A stretch of 64,000 nt of DNA from Paraphoma chrysanthemicola (taxonomy: Eukaryota > Ascomycota > Dothideomycetes > Pleosporales > Phaeosphaeriaceae): positions 682,001 through 746,000 of the forward strand of contig JAGMWG010000014.1 in assembly GCA_020744225.1 (NCBI GenBank). The letters run 5' to 3'. A program made the position numbers and the translations under genes. Position 1 is the stretch's first letter, and each line of letters opens with the position of its first letter. Of this stretch, positions 10,895 to 21,561 are shown piece after piece. A model generated the notes under the pieces. The model searched no databases, was not told the origin of the DNA, and saw only the letters and a program-made list of their open reading frames with translations.

Positions 10895-12656
10895 TTATTT
10901 CTTGGAAGCCTTCTGGGCAGCCTTGGTGACCTTGCCAGCCTTGTCGGCCTTGACGACAGACTTGATGACACCGACAGCGACGGTTTGACGCATGTCACGG
11001 ACAGCGAAACGACCGAGAGGAGGGTAGTCAGTGAAAGCCTCAACGCACATGGGCTTGGAGGGAACCATCTTGACGATAGCAGCGTCACCAGACTTGATGA
11101 ACTTGGGGGAGTTCTCAACCGACTTGCCGGTACGGCGGTCGATCTTCTCGAGGAGCTCGGAGAACTTGCAAGCAATGTGGGCAGTGTGGCAATCGAGGAC
11201 TGGTGCGTAACCGGCACCGACCTGACCGGGGTGGTTGAGGACGATGACCTGGGCGTTGAAGGACTCGGCACCCTTGGGGGGGTCGTTCTTGGAGTCACCG
11301 GCAACGTTGCCACGACGGATCTCCTTGACGGAGACGTTCTTGACGTTGAAACCGACGTTGTCACCGGGGACACCCTCAGTAAGCTGCTCGTGGTGCATCT
11401 CGACGGACTTGACTTCAGTGGTGACACCAGCGGGGGCGAAGGTGACGACCATACCGGCCTTGATGATACCGGTCTCGACACGACCGACGGGAACCGTGCC
11501 AATACCGCCAATCTTGTACACATCCTGAAGGGGCAGACGGAGGGGCTTGTCGGTAGGACGGGACGGGGGGTCAATGGCATCGATGGCCTCGAGGAGGGTC
11601 TTGCCAGTGGACTTGGTCTTGGTCTCCTTCTCCCAACCCTTGTACCAGGGGCAGTTGGTGGAAACGTCGATCATGTTGTCACCGTTGAAGCCCGAGATGG
11701 GGACGAAGGGAACGTGCTTGGGGTTGTAGCCGACCTTCTTGATGAAGTTGGAGGTCTCCTTGATGATCTCCTGGTAGCGGTCCTCGGACCACTTGGTGGT
11801 GTCCATCTTGTTGATGGCGACGATGAGCTGCTTGACACCGAGGGTGTAGGCGAGCAGAGCGTGCTCACGAGTCTGACCATCCTTGGAGATACCAGCCTCG
11901 AACTCACCAGTACCGGCAGCGATAATGAGAATAGCGCAATCGGCCTGGGAGGTACCAGTGATCATGTTCTTGATGAAATCACGATGACCGGGAGCATCTG
12001 GAACATGTTAGCAATGCGCACAAGGCGAAGAAGACGGAGTGGTGAGCATACCAATAACAGTGACATAATACTTGGGAGTTTCGAACTTCCAGAGGGCAAT
12101 GTCGATGGTGATACCACGCTCACGCTCGGCCTTCAACTTGTCGAGCACCCATGCGTACTTGAAGGAACCCTTGCCGAGTTCGGCGGCTTCCTGTGGAGTG
12201 CGTTAGCATCGCAAAAATGACAGAAAGCGCGAAATGCAGCTGTGCGTCATGGTGTTGATGTTGGCGAGGCCTAAATCGGGCCTAGTGGTGGCGCGAAAAA
12301 GTCGGCACAACCCCACCATCCAAAATGCCCCTCATCGCGATAAGCCAGAAGGCTGGCTGAGCGCTCAGAGAACCACCGGATACATGCGGCACTCGCACCC
12401 AAGGAAAGGTGTGTCCTTACCTTCTCGAACTTCTCGATGGTACGCTTGTCGATACCTCCGCACTTGTAGATCAAGTCTGTATGCCAATGTGAGCTGATGT
12501 CGCCCCGCTATCGCGTGGAGGGGCAGGCTTACGGCCGGTGGTGGTCGATTTGCCGGAGTCGACGTGGCCGATAACGACCACGTTGATGTGCATCTTCTCT
12601 TTACTATAGCCATCGTCAGCAAGGTGTTGCAGTGTGGCGGGGTCGACTCACCCCAT
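10895..12656 (-). CDS. tef1: Translation elongation factor 1-alpha (eEF1A)
   Basis: Predicted join of 12652-12656, 12533-12603, 12421-12476, 12052-12190 and 10895-11997 gives 457 residues in continuous frame. It binds GTP and aminoacyl-tRNA and delivers the tRNA to the ribosomal A site in the cytosol. Visible motifs are the P-loop GHVDSGKST (residues 14-22), DAPGHRDF (about 91-98), NKMD (about 152-155), and the domain II and III sequence GTVPVGRVETG and KPMCVEAFTDYPPLGRF, ending in a lysine-rich tail. The first exon is only 5 nt (ATG GG). The 48-nt intron has GTGAGT and CTATAG borders. Introns of 56, 230 and 54 nt follow, in the gene's well-known 5' cluster. Codon bias is very strong (C-ending codons), which leaves a 502-codon stop-free shadow on the other strand. 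This bias marks very high expression. Confidence 0.97.
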
Positions 12657-13504
12657 TTTGGCGGTTGTGTGTGTTGTTTGTTATGTGGAAGTTAGGTGAG
12701 GTAACTTGAATTGACCTGGCGATGATTAGAAACAGAATGGAGATGAATGCGGATTGAACAAACAGTGTGTAGAGCTCGTCTATCGGCAATGTCAGGCGAA
12801 GAGGAAAAGTTCGATGGTGCGGAAGAGAGGGCGAGAATATAAAGGCGGGGAGTGTGTGCCAAGCGCTGTTAGCGCTAGTCGGGCGACGCAAATTTGCTGG
12901 TAACGCCCAAACACCCTTGCAAGGCTCCTTCACTTGCGACGCATGCGATGGCAAAATAGGCAGAACTGTGGGTGTCCATTGGCCCACCTCTCCCTCAGCT
13001 CGTTTGACCGCCCTGCCGATCCGTTGCCACAGCCGCCGCAACTTCTTCATCAATGTTGGACATGGCAGTGACGCAGTTTGTCCCTGCCTTTACAACTTCT
13101 GTTACGTTTGAAGAAACGGCACCTGACATTTGTCCTGCTATGCTGCTGGACGCTCTTCCATTTGAATTCTGCTACATTAAAGGCGAACACTGCTATCCAG
13201 CAGCGAAAATTGTTGTGACAAAACTTTGGCGGGGTACCTGCCTTCTTTGCCCCTCCATCCATTGTGTCTTAGTCCCACGCATTCAGGTGGATCTGATTCG
13301 ACTTGTGCATCTGGGACTGCCTAGAATATGCACAACACCGTGGCCAATTTCAACATTCCGCGGATAGCCACAATCGTTACGATTGCTCTTTGTTCGTTGG
13401 AGGGGCACATGAAGCTGACTCATACGTCACCGGTCGGAGATTCATCATGCAATTGTTCCGCCCTTCTAAACATGGCCACACCAGCCGCCCTTTTGACCAT
13501 GATC
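12657..13504. promoter_or_regulatory. eEF1A promoter and upstream region
   Basis: About 850 bp upstream of eEF1A. In sense orientation it has a TTTATATT-like TATA candidate near 12838-12846, about 180 bp above the ATG, followed by a pyrimidine-rich leader, as in many highly expressed ascomycete genes. No supported ORF is present. The TATA assignment is by position and composition only. Confidence 0.35.
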
Positions 13505-13692
13505 ACGGTAGAGCTTAAAAGAGATGTGTATTACATCGTGTTTGTATATCCTGGATATCCGCAGAGACAACTTCTCGCTTACATGTGCTGTGGATGAGTA
13601 CTTGTACTCCTTCACGCTGCCGTATTAGAATTCCTGCAACGCTGGAGTGCACTGCGAAGGCTTTCAGCACTAGCGCAACTTGACTTCCGCCC
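13505..13692 (+). repeat. Dispersed repeat R1, copy 1
   Basis: This stretch matches 50095-50283 in the same orientation, about three quarters identical by eye over some 180 bp. Shared blocks include a GCAGAGACA run, TCCTTCACGCTGCCG, GAAGGCTTTCAG and GCGCAACTTGACTT or its near match. No coding frame is kept in this copy. The nature of the element is unknown. Confidence 0.6.
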
Positions 13693-13837
13693 AGCTAGAC
13701 TGTTGATAGACGCCATGCATACATTAAGCATGGAGTTTCATCGTATCTTTCCTCGAGAACGGTGCCTTACCGGTCGCATGGGTGATATAGTATCACGCCT
13801 TTAATATAATATTGATGACTGCACCTGCAGAGACTAG

Positions 13838-13853
13838 GTGTGTGTGTGTGTGT
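13838..13853 (+). repeat. (GT)n microsatellite
   Basis: A short run of about eight GT dinucleotides directly before repeat copy R2-1. Confidence 0.8.
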
Positions 13854-14083
13854 AGGTGTTGGTGTTGACACGCTGCTCGTTCTAGCCCTCTGCGTACGCA
13901 AGATTTTGATATGGCTTGATTTTGACATAGCTTGATAGTCTTTCGATGGCCTTGCGATATCTTATCGTTCTTGACATGATACCTACATTGGTTCACTTGC
14001 CACGGGTTCTCGTAAAGGAAAGACTATCTTACTATAATTGTATGTCACAAGCATTGCGAATCCATATCGCCCCTCCCCAGGCC
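13852..14083 (+). repeat. Dispersed repeat R2, copy 1 (less mutated)
   Basis: About 230 bp that matches 18565-18808 in the same orientation. Shared anchors are GCTGCTCGTTCT, CATAGCTT, GCGATAT, ACTTGCCA and CAAGCATTG. Most differences are transitions. This copy keeps C or G where copy 2 has T or A, so it is the less mutated one. No coding frame is evident, and no terminal repeats or target duplications were found. Confidence 0.65.
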
Positions 14084-16139
14084 TATGTCACAGTAAAAGG
14101 ATATCGCAAGCATATCGTCCGCCCCCCTCGACGCGCTACGGTAGCGCTTGTAATACTGTGCCCGCACCCACAGCAACCATAATTAGCGTTATGAAGCTTT
14201 AATCTGGCGTCCATGCTTCTGGGGCATCTTTCTGACAAAAGCAGGAATTGAGACGAATGTGTTTTGCTGTCCTCGTCGCTCCGATCTAGAGGCTGCTTAC
14301 ACTTACGACTTGGAGCGGCACCGCCTCAACGACCCTGTCGATCTCGCTGTATGCCTAGGCTGCGGTATCTTGGGTTGAAATATGAGTACAATCTTGAAGG
14401 CGGCGACCAGGTGACTAGTTAATACTCGCTCCTCTTGCTCAACCCTCTTCAATTTCTCCTTGAGCACAAGGATCTACGCTGGCGTCCCGGTCTCTTCCTC
14501 GTCGCCTCTGTCACTTTCTGTCTTGTCCAGTTCTGATTCACCAAGGCTCTTCCTCCCATCCTACAGCATCAATCTCTCAGTACTGCACAGCGCTATTGTG
14601 CTATTAAGCCAGCTTAGAGCCAGTAGTGCTTGTGTCACGTACCATGGACCCGTCTCTGGTACCAACCGGTCGTGTTCCCTTCGCATGGAACAACGCAGTA
14701 GTGATGAAAGCTTCAGAATGCAGCTGGTGCGCTCAATCTTCTTAGGCAGCTGTGTTGACGAGTACGAGAGCAATGTTCCGAGCATGTGTGCTGGAGGGCT
14801 ATCGAATCATCACGGTGAAGTCGTACATCGAGCGTTTGTAGATTTGTGTCAGGTGTTGCTTCGAACATAGCATCCTGATATATGAGGTAAATCGAATATT
14901 GAGCCACGCTTGCACCAAAGGTAGGGTTCGGGTCTGTTATTAGAAGACCAGACGGTCTCTATAAACAACTCTAGCTATTCTCGAGATCCCGGGTCCCACC
15001 GTTAGGAATGTCGCTGATAACACAGATATGAAGTAAGATGAACTCGAAAAGGCGTGAATCACCGATTGAAGTCGTTATTTAGCATTGGATTCAGAGCTCG
15101 TCGATATCACTACCGTGGGATATGACGAAATTGATTCGCCTGTCGAAAACAGCCACCCATGGCATCCATGAATTGTAATGAGGGAGGCAAGCATGGTCTG
15201 CGAGACGGATCATCAACGTTGTTGCCGTCCGCATTGCATTTGCATGGACCTCGTCCTCGACCTTCCCGCGGTAATGGAGGCAAAGCAGAAACAAGTAACA
15301 CTAGGTTACCGCAATAAATGTCCTGCATAATATACGGGAGTGGCACAGCCTTGTAGTGCCCGAGCTCCAAAAAAGGTTCGTCCTCATGCCACTTCTAATC
15401 ATCGCCGATGCGTCTATGCTATGGCGTGTTTATGGCATAACATAATCGGCCGCGCCCTCTTGTTTTTCCGCTGGCTGTCTGCTATGATAAGCTCCTGGAG
15501 ACCTTCGCACCTTTCTATAAGTGTTGTATGATACTAATAGATTGCTGAATACCTCTAAGCAACTACAAAATGAATTTCTTAGTAGTAAGTGAATATAGTC
15601 AGCCTAAGAAATTAAGACAATGTTGTGAATCTTCAAGGCACCACGTCACGGGATCTAAGGCCGAATAGTAGAAGCACACAACCGAATATGTGTGGCCTAT
15701 TTCATCTCATCTTGCAAGTCAGCCAACATATGGGTTCTGGACGGTGGGAGCACGACTCCCGAGGTCTGGTATCGGGAGACTTGACAACACCATGCCTCGT
15801 CGATACAGCGATACCCGAACCACCAAGATGCTTGATGAAGGTGATGAGATATTACCACTATGGCTCGAAAACCTCCATAGGCTTTAGAGCCGCACAGCTT
15901 ATAATGCCAACAAAGAACGCGAACGACTCACGTACGACCACTATTAGTTCACAGAATTCAGAACTTCATGCTAGCTCTAGAGGATCTTTCTGTGATGTGG
16001 CACATCACACTCAACAACCTTTTGACATCGTCGAGCTGGATGATTTTGGTTGCCGCTCAGGGAAGTTGGAGCTTTCTGCGTAGGTTGCGATCATTTCCGC
16101 AATTGAAAAGTGGACTGGCAGAAATCTTGTGCTGTTTAA
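14084..16139. other. Gene-poor stretch of the AT-rich island
   Basis: About 2 kb with frequent stops in all frames and only short, unsupported ORFs. I recognise no protein fragment, RNA or further repeat copy here. Together with its flanks it forms a low-gene island between eEF1A and the polygalacturonase. Confidence 0.45.
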
Positions 16140-16835
16140 CACAAGCGCATTCAGCCCGCGGCCAAAGATCCCCTCACGGAATTTTGTAGGCTATCTCTTC
16201 AGCATCTAGGCCAAATCATCGACGAAGGCCAGTCGCCACTTCAACCTTTAGCTACAGAGTTGACACCCAACAATCCATACGGCAAAAGCGAAAAGCCGCT
16301 GTTCATCCAGACTGCTGGAGGGATCAAGCAGGACTTAGAAAGACCAGCAACGACTTTAAAACTAAAATTTCATGGCTTCACGATGTCTCAAACAGAAAGG
16401 AAGGATATTTGGTCGATTGATATGGAAGACATCTTGCGACTACCGAAAGGACGTTGCTCGATCCCTAGGCAAATCGCGATTGTCAGCTTGGCAGATCCAC
16501 GTCGATCTGTCAATATCAATGTCAGATACCCGAACTACTCATCACGCGAGGACTTCATTCAAGGACTCTATCGTGCGGTCCCGCATTACGATCCCACAAA
16601 GCTCAGAATGTGTGTCAAAGACTGGAAAACGATCTACGGTGCCGGTGTAACGTTGACTGAAGCTAAACGCCAACTTGTTGATATTGGCTATGTCGAAGAC
16701 GAAGCTATCATTATTCACTGGAGAAGTATTTGGTGCGACATGGCTGCACTTGCCCGAATCTGGTACGAGAGAGATGACCTCCATCTAGAGAGAGACGATG
16801 TGCCACTAAGCTGTCGAGAAGTAAACGTTGAGTGA
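16140..16835 (+). CDS. Hypothetical coding-like ORF, start unresolved
   Basis: An open frame runs from just after a stop at 16137-16139 to a TGA after 16835 (232 codons) without an ATG near its beginning, so it is probably an internal or terminal exon. The sequence has ordinary protein composition (LQHLGQIIDEGQSPLQPL, PNYSSREDFIQGLYRAV, GVTLTEAKRQLVDIGYVEDE) and no low complexity. No family is recognised. A 26-nt gap with an ATTCAG acceptor-like end lies before it, but I could not build a credible upstream exon. Coding-like fragments also lie at 17163-17345 and 17585-17839 in other frames. The whole could be a decayed gene within the repeat island. Confidence 0.3.
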   Translation, partial: HKRIQPAAKDPLTEFCRLSLQHLGQIIDEGQSPLQPLATELTPNNPYGKSEKPLFIQTAGGIKQDLERPATTLKLKFHGFTMSQTERKDIWSIDMEDILRLPKGRCSIPRQIAIVSLADPRRSVNINVRYPNYSSREDFIQGLYRAVPHYDPTKLRMCVKDWKTIYGAGVTLTEAKRQLVDIGYVEDEAIIIHWRSIWCDMAALARIWYERDDLHLERDDVPLSCREVNVE

Positions 16836-18061
16836 TACTTCCGCTATGCAACGAACCTCACTAGCACTACTCTAGGATACACCTTCGGAGTCATGTACAT
16901 ATCCGAGACTCCTGATGGTGCTGACGATGCATCGACATGGCACTACGACGTATAGGGGGCCGCCGAGCTGTGCCACGTGCTCCAAAAGGCAATAGCAAGC
17001 CTTTTCGATATAGTGTAGCCGGACAAAATTCTAGTAATTAATTCTTCATACCTTCGAACTGCTAATTAGCAGTAATCTTCGGCTTCTTAGGGAGCAATTT
17101 GCTTATTCCTCCTCGGTACAACTAGCACATGTTGCACATCTTCAGCCTCCATTTTCGGAACATTGGCTTCGTTCTCTGTGGAGATCAGACTTCGTATGTC
17201 ACAAATACTCGAGGAACCTATAGACCCAGGTCGCTATACTAATGGCGTATTTGACGCTAGTGATAACAACGAAGTGGACATGACATGGTCATCTTGGGCT
17301 CGCGGAACCGGTCAGAGTAAGCACGTTCTCTTGACATTTTACTGAGACTCCTTCGTCGCCTTTTTGGACCGTTCGTTGCTGGAACGCCCTATCTTAAACT
17401 CACAAGCTATAGTAAACTTGGAGAACTCGTTGCATTCTGAATATTACACGTTGAAATTACCCGACACATACTAGCTATCGTTTCTTGAGAAGACTCGCTT
17501 GGATACAAATAATTTGACTAGGTGTTAGTCACACTTCTTGCACGACGGTACCGCACTCGATGCGCTGGCATTCGATATCCTTGAATGGTATATTTCTTCA
17601 GCCCTTATTACAACTTCAATCTTTCCATAACAGCGACATTGCATCTACCTATCGTTAAAGAGTGGCCACAGCCACCATCTATGACCACTAAACAAAGCCC
17701 TCTACTTGTTGAGATCGCACACACTACGAACACGACTAGAAACTTTGTCTTTAAGTACTCTATGGATCGCTGCGAGACGAAGACATCCGGTAGGTTATAC
17801 GATCTGAAGAGACACCATGATGTATTGTACTCAGACTAAGGCCTGCAGTATTGGTGTCCTGTCGAAGGCTATGAATGAATTGTGCTGGGTGGTATACTGT
17901 AGCGCGCTGGGGGGAGGAATGATTTCATGTCAAAAGCTAATCAACGTATGATATGCTTGCGATAGGATATCATTGTATAATATTACATCAATAGGCAATT
18001 TGTTATAATATATCTTGCGCAGATAGTCCCTCGTATGCGATACAGACTTAAGCTTGACATG
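16836..18061. other. AT-rich stretch with possible gene remnants
   Basis: No complete gene. The ORFs at 17163-17345 (60 codons) and 17585-17839 (84 codons) have unremarkable protein-like composition but no recognisable family and no joinable splice sites. I treat them as possible remnants only. Confidence 0.3.
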
Positions 18062-18510
18062 GCTGTAACAACGTTTGATACAGAATCTGCCTTAACATCT
18101 ATTAAAGTTACAAAGTAGCTAAAGAGTGGCTAAGTGTGGTGGCACAACAGAGGCTTGGCATACCTTAGATAAGGTGTTGAGGAGCGAATGTTCGCCCTAC
18201 AAGGCTGCACGTTGTGTAGAAAGGTGCAGCACGCTGAAGTATGTACAAGAGAAGCTTCCTGCAGCTTATGAAACATCGTCTTTGCTTATTTATTCTAGGC
18301 GTAGATTGTCTATTGTACGTAGTATAGATTTAGAACTAATATAGCTGCGACGGCGTTCGACATAGAATCTCTCTTGATAGATTCTAAGTGGCTAGAAGAA
18401 GTAGCGTAGTTAAGGCTTAGCATACCTCAGATCAGGCGTAGAAGGGTAAATGTTCACGCTATAAGGCTGCACGTTTGCGTAAGAAGATGCAGCGCGCTAT
18501 CATATCTATA
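18062..18510 (+). repeat. Two diverged tandem units (R3), possible transposase remnant
   Basis: Unit 1 (about 18062-18246) and unit 2 (about 18345-18510) share a long series of blocks in the same order: GCTG...ACAGAATCT or CATAGAATCT, AGTGGCTA, AGGCTTGGCATACCTTAGAT versus AGGCTTAGCATACCTCAGAT, AATGTTC, and AAGGCTGCACGTT. Read in one frame, with stops ignored, both suggest a short helix-turn-helix-like string (V-A-x(4)-L-G/S-I-P-x-x-R) of the kind at the N-terminus of pogo-type transposases. That reading is speculative. Stops in every frame show it is not functional. Confidence 0.5.
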
Positions 18511-18564
18511 CACCTTACTTGCGTACTGCAGCTATCCATGCGGTGTAGGTACAGGTGAACGCGT

Positions 18565-18808
18565 AAGTAGGGTAGGTGTTAACGCGCTGCTCGTTCTTGC
18601 CCTCTGTGTACACAAGATTTGGACATAGCTTAATATCTAGGATTTAAACATAGCTTAATACCTTTGCGATATTCTTACGACAAGATATCATTCTTAACAT
18701 AATGGTAATACTGGTTTACTTGCCAAGAGGTTTAAACATTTGAAGACAATTTTTGCAAGATTGCATGTTACAAGCATTGGGAATTTGTATTACCCCTTCT
18801 CCCCCTGC
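18565..18808 (+). repeat. Dispersed repeat R2, copy 2 (RIP-marked)
   Basis: This is the partner of 13852-14083. Relative to copy 1 it shows TTGAT to TTAAT, TTGACATGAT to TTAACATAAT, TTCACTT to TTTACTT and GTCACAAG to GTTACAAG. These are CpA to TpA changes on one strand or the other, the preferred pattern of repeat-induced point mutation. It also holds an internal doubled motif, ACATAGCTTAATA. Confidence 0.65.
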
Positions 18809-19700
18809 GCGGTACGGTACGACCTCGATTTCGACGTTTTCATGAAGCTCGGACGTGTCCAGTTGATGCAAATATTGAAGGCGCCCGCATCATATAGAAT
18901 AGATACTGAGAAGAAGAAAGAGGAAGAGGCTTGAGCCATTGGTTATAGATTCCACTGGATCTTCGTTACTACTTTTCATTCTCATCGTGGGCGACACAGA
19001 TGTAGGACATAAGGAGTAGAGCGACTTCACCGAAAGCTGCCATTAACCTCTCGATAGAACATGAGACAAAAGAAGTCGACGATTATCTCATCTAATGAGT
19101 AGTGGGAGGTAGAAAGTGAGGCTTACACGATCACCTGTACGTGCAAAGAGACCTGAATTACCTCAGAGCACTTTGAACAAGAAAGGAAAAGTATAAATTT
19201 GTCCCGATATCAATCAGGCCTCTCTAATACAGCAATTCTAGTCTTGATTGCCCAAAGAAGTTTGACCAGGATGGGCACGTGCTCTTTTACACGCTAGCAA
19301 ACCTCGAGGTGAGACTGTGTAGAAAAGTAATTCAGTGCATAGGGTCTACATACTCGATCACTTACTTGTTTCGCACTCGAACATGACACTTTGTCCGCTG
19401 TCAAGCTTATCGACAAGCACGCCGACCTCCAGTTTAGCAATCGGTTTGTGATGTCAAGTGCTGCGTGATAACAACGAACTGACCCTCAGGTGTTTGCGCC
19501 ACCTTTAAGCTGATCTACTTTTGACTTTACCACTCAGCCGTGCGCTTCTGACTTGCCTCAGTACAGTACTTTTACTTCTCCGTTTGGCGGCTTAAAGACG
19601 GCTTGCATTCATAGCCGTGTCACTTGAACGCTCCGCAAGTCAAGGGCTTTCATTAACTCACATCTCGCCTTTAGCATTCCCACAGCCTGATACTGAGGTC
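18809..19700. other. AT-rich spacer before hypothetical gene
   Basis: About 0.9 kb without a supported ORF on either strand and no further repeat copy recognised. It would include the promoter of the gene starting at 19701. Confidence 0.4.
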
Positions 19701-21561
19701 ATGGGAAACTTCCGTACAGAACTCGTCGTCCGCCAAAACGAAGGTTGCCAAATCATTACCGACCGCATAGCAAGTCACCTCAAGACACGCAGCGTCAGCG
19801 AAAGGCCGAGCTCCCAGGCTACGGAAAGGAAATCCGCATATCGAAACGCCGTACTGAAGGTCTTGCGACAGGTACGTCCCGCCATCGTCAAGAAGGTCAA
19901 CTGAACTTGTGCCTGTCTGACGCATGGCTTGTCATATAGGCTTGCACTGAAACAGAGCATGCGAACGTTCTTGTAGATAGATTCTCGAATCTAGCAGCTT
20001 CGCTAGAACGCGTCAAAGGCCTGGTGCTGCCGACCAAATGTAGCGACTACCATGGCGAGCACGATGCCCTGATGGGGGGTGTTCACGGCGAGAAACATGC
20101 ACACGGCGGCCGCTTGCGAGCAGACCGTCTAAGCAGTGAGTGGCTGCGTACGATTCTGACGGAGCCATTGAATATCGCCTTACTATCATTCCACATGGGC
20201 GGTCCAATCAAGGCAACCAGTACTGCATACTACTCCCATCAGTGGAAATTGCCGCAGCTGCCAGCATCACTTGAAAACACAATACATACGGAAGGGGATG
20301 TAGGTGACGTCTTCGACGATCACAGATTGACGTTGGTGCATGAGACACGCGAGGGTGGGCTGAGTGGCGTATCGGGCACCCACCATCTGTTCTGGAGCGG
20401 CGATGTTAGTCCCCGGGGACTAAAGCCGGCGAAAGTCAATCCCACGCCATCCGTACAGTCCCCAGTCGTGATCATTTACGACTCCAGGAACGCCGCGCTG
20501 GTATACGAGTGTCAGGACCCTGAAGCTACGCGATGCAGCATAAGCCTGGACTTTCACCTCAATAGCCCAGCCTGTGACTTCCTTCAAGTTCTCGAAAACC
20601 CAGAACATGATGAGATCGCGCTGTCTCGCCTAACCCTTGGCGATCTTCTCACAACCTATGCTGTTCCCGACTACGACGAACGTTTCCGTCGCTTGCTCTT
20701 CAGCCCTGACTCGCTCGATTCGATTATCAAGCGGCTGAAAGACATCGAAGTCGACCAAGCAGAAGTACTCCGAAGTCCGGTACGGCCGGCTGTTGAACAT
20801 CGCATCGATGCGTGTAAGAGTGAAAACCAGTCTAAAATCCCGCCATCAATAATTCTGGGCATGGCGACTAACGTTCGAATATCGGGTAGCCACTCCTCTG
20901 CGGCGATGTTCTTCGACCAGGTATCTTTAAAAGTGAGGCGTGACGTGCAACTTCCCATCGGCTGGGACTTGTTCACTCAGGATGTCGGCGACAACATTCG
21001 CGAATGGGCTCGCACGCAGCTCCGAGACAATACGGGAGAGCGTGTGCCGCAGCGACTTGCAGAGTATTTACCAGCACTGATGAGGAAGTCGTACACGCCC
21101 CTGGACCTTCTTTCGACCCAGCGACTGCAGAGTCTCGCCAACAGTGTCCATGAACGCTGTCTTGAGCTCGCTTGCGACGGTTATATTGACTCGCGTTCCA
21201 TGGTTCCGTCAGTAGCGTCGTTCGCGTTCGCTCTTGGAACGGCAAAAAACGGGACAAAGGAGATTGACGGAAATGCAGAGCCTTGGGTTGATGAAGTGGA
21301 TTGTCAAATCTTCAGAACGCGCTGCCTGCACCTTTCTTGTGCGCAGACTGGCTCGTTGACTATCTCGGAAAACCTATCAAGGGCCCTTTCATGCTGTCGA
21401 CATGGAACAAAAGGCGGATTGCTAAAGCACGAGGAGAGGCTGGCATCATTGCTCGGATGCTGCTGAGGAACTGGGTTGCTTGGGCGCTGTTCGTTGAAGG
21501 TCTACCCGAGGGTGGGCTTTGGGTACGGCGAACAAGGCAAAACATGAGCCCGGGATTGTAG
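19701..21561 (+). CDS. Hypothetical protein, no recognised domain (three-exon model)
   Basis: Predicted join of 19701-19871, 19940-21302 and 21347-21561 gives 582 residues. The first intron is well supported: GTACGT donor, CTGAC branch site, ATATAG acceptor, and the frame is kept across it. The second is weaker (44 nt, GTCAAA donor, GTGCGCAG acceptor). It is proposed because the coding-like sequence moves frame there, from ...EPWVDEVD to WLVDYLGKPIKGPFM, and the splice joins the two frames exactly. A frameshift would be the alternative. The protein is soluble, with mixed helix-forming segments (FDQVSLKVRRDVQLPIGWD, RLQSLANSVHERCLELACDG). It shows no signal peptide, membrane span or cofactor motif. 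It sits beside the repeat island, a common place for lineage-specific genes. I do not recognise the family. Confidence 0.5.

Noticed and set aside
10712..12220. Long plus-strand ORF of 502 codons
   Set aside because: It is antisense to the eEF1A exons and runs through introns. Its Leu/Gly/Asp-rich sequence is the mirror of biased codons, with no domain.
13505..18808. Complete transposable element or CRISPR-like array
   Set aside because: No terminal repeats, target duplications or intact transposase were found. Repeats are few and diverged, and CRISPR is not expected in a eukaryotic genome.
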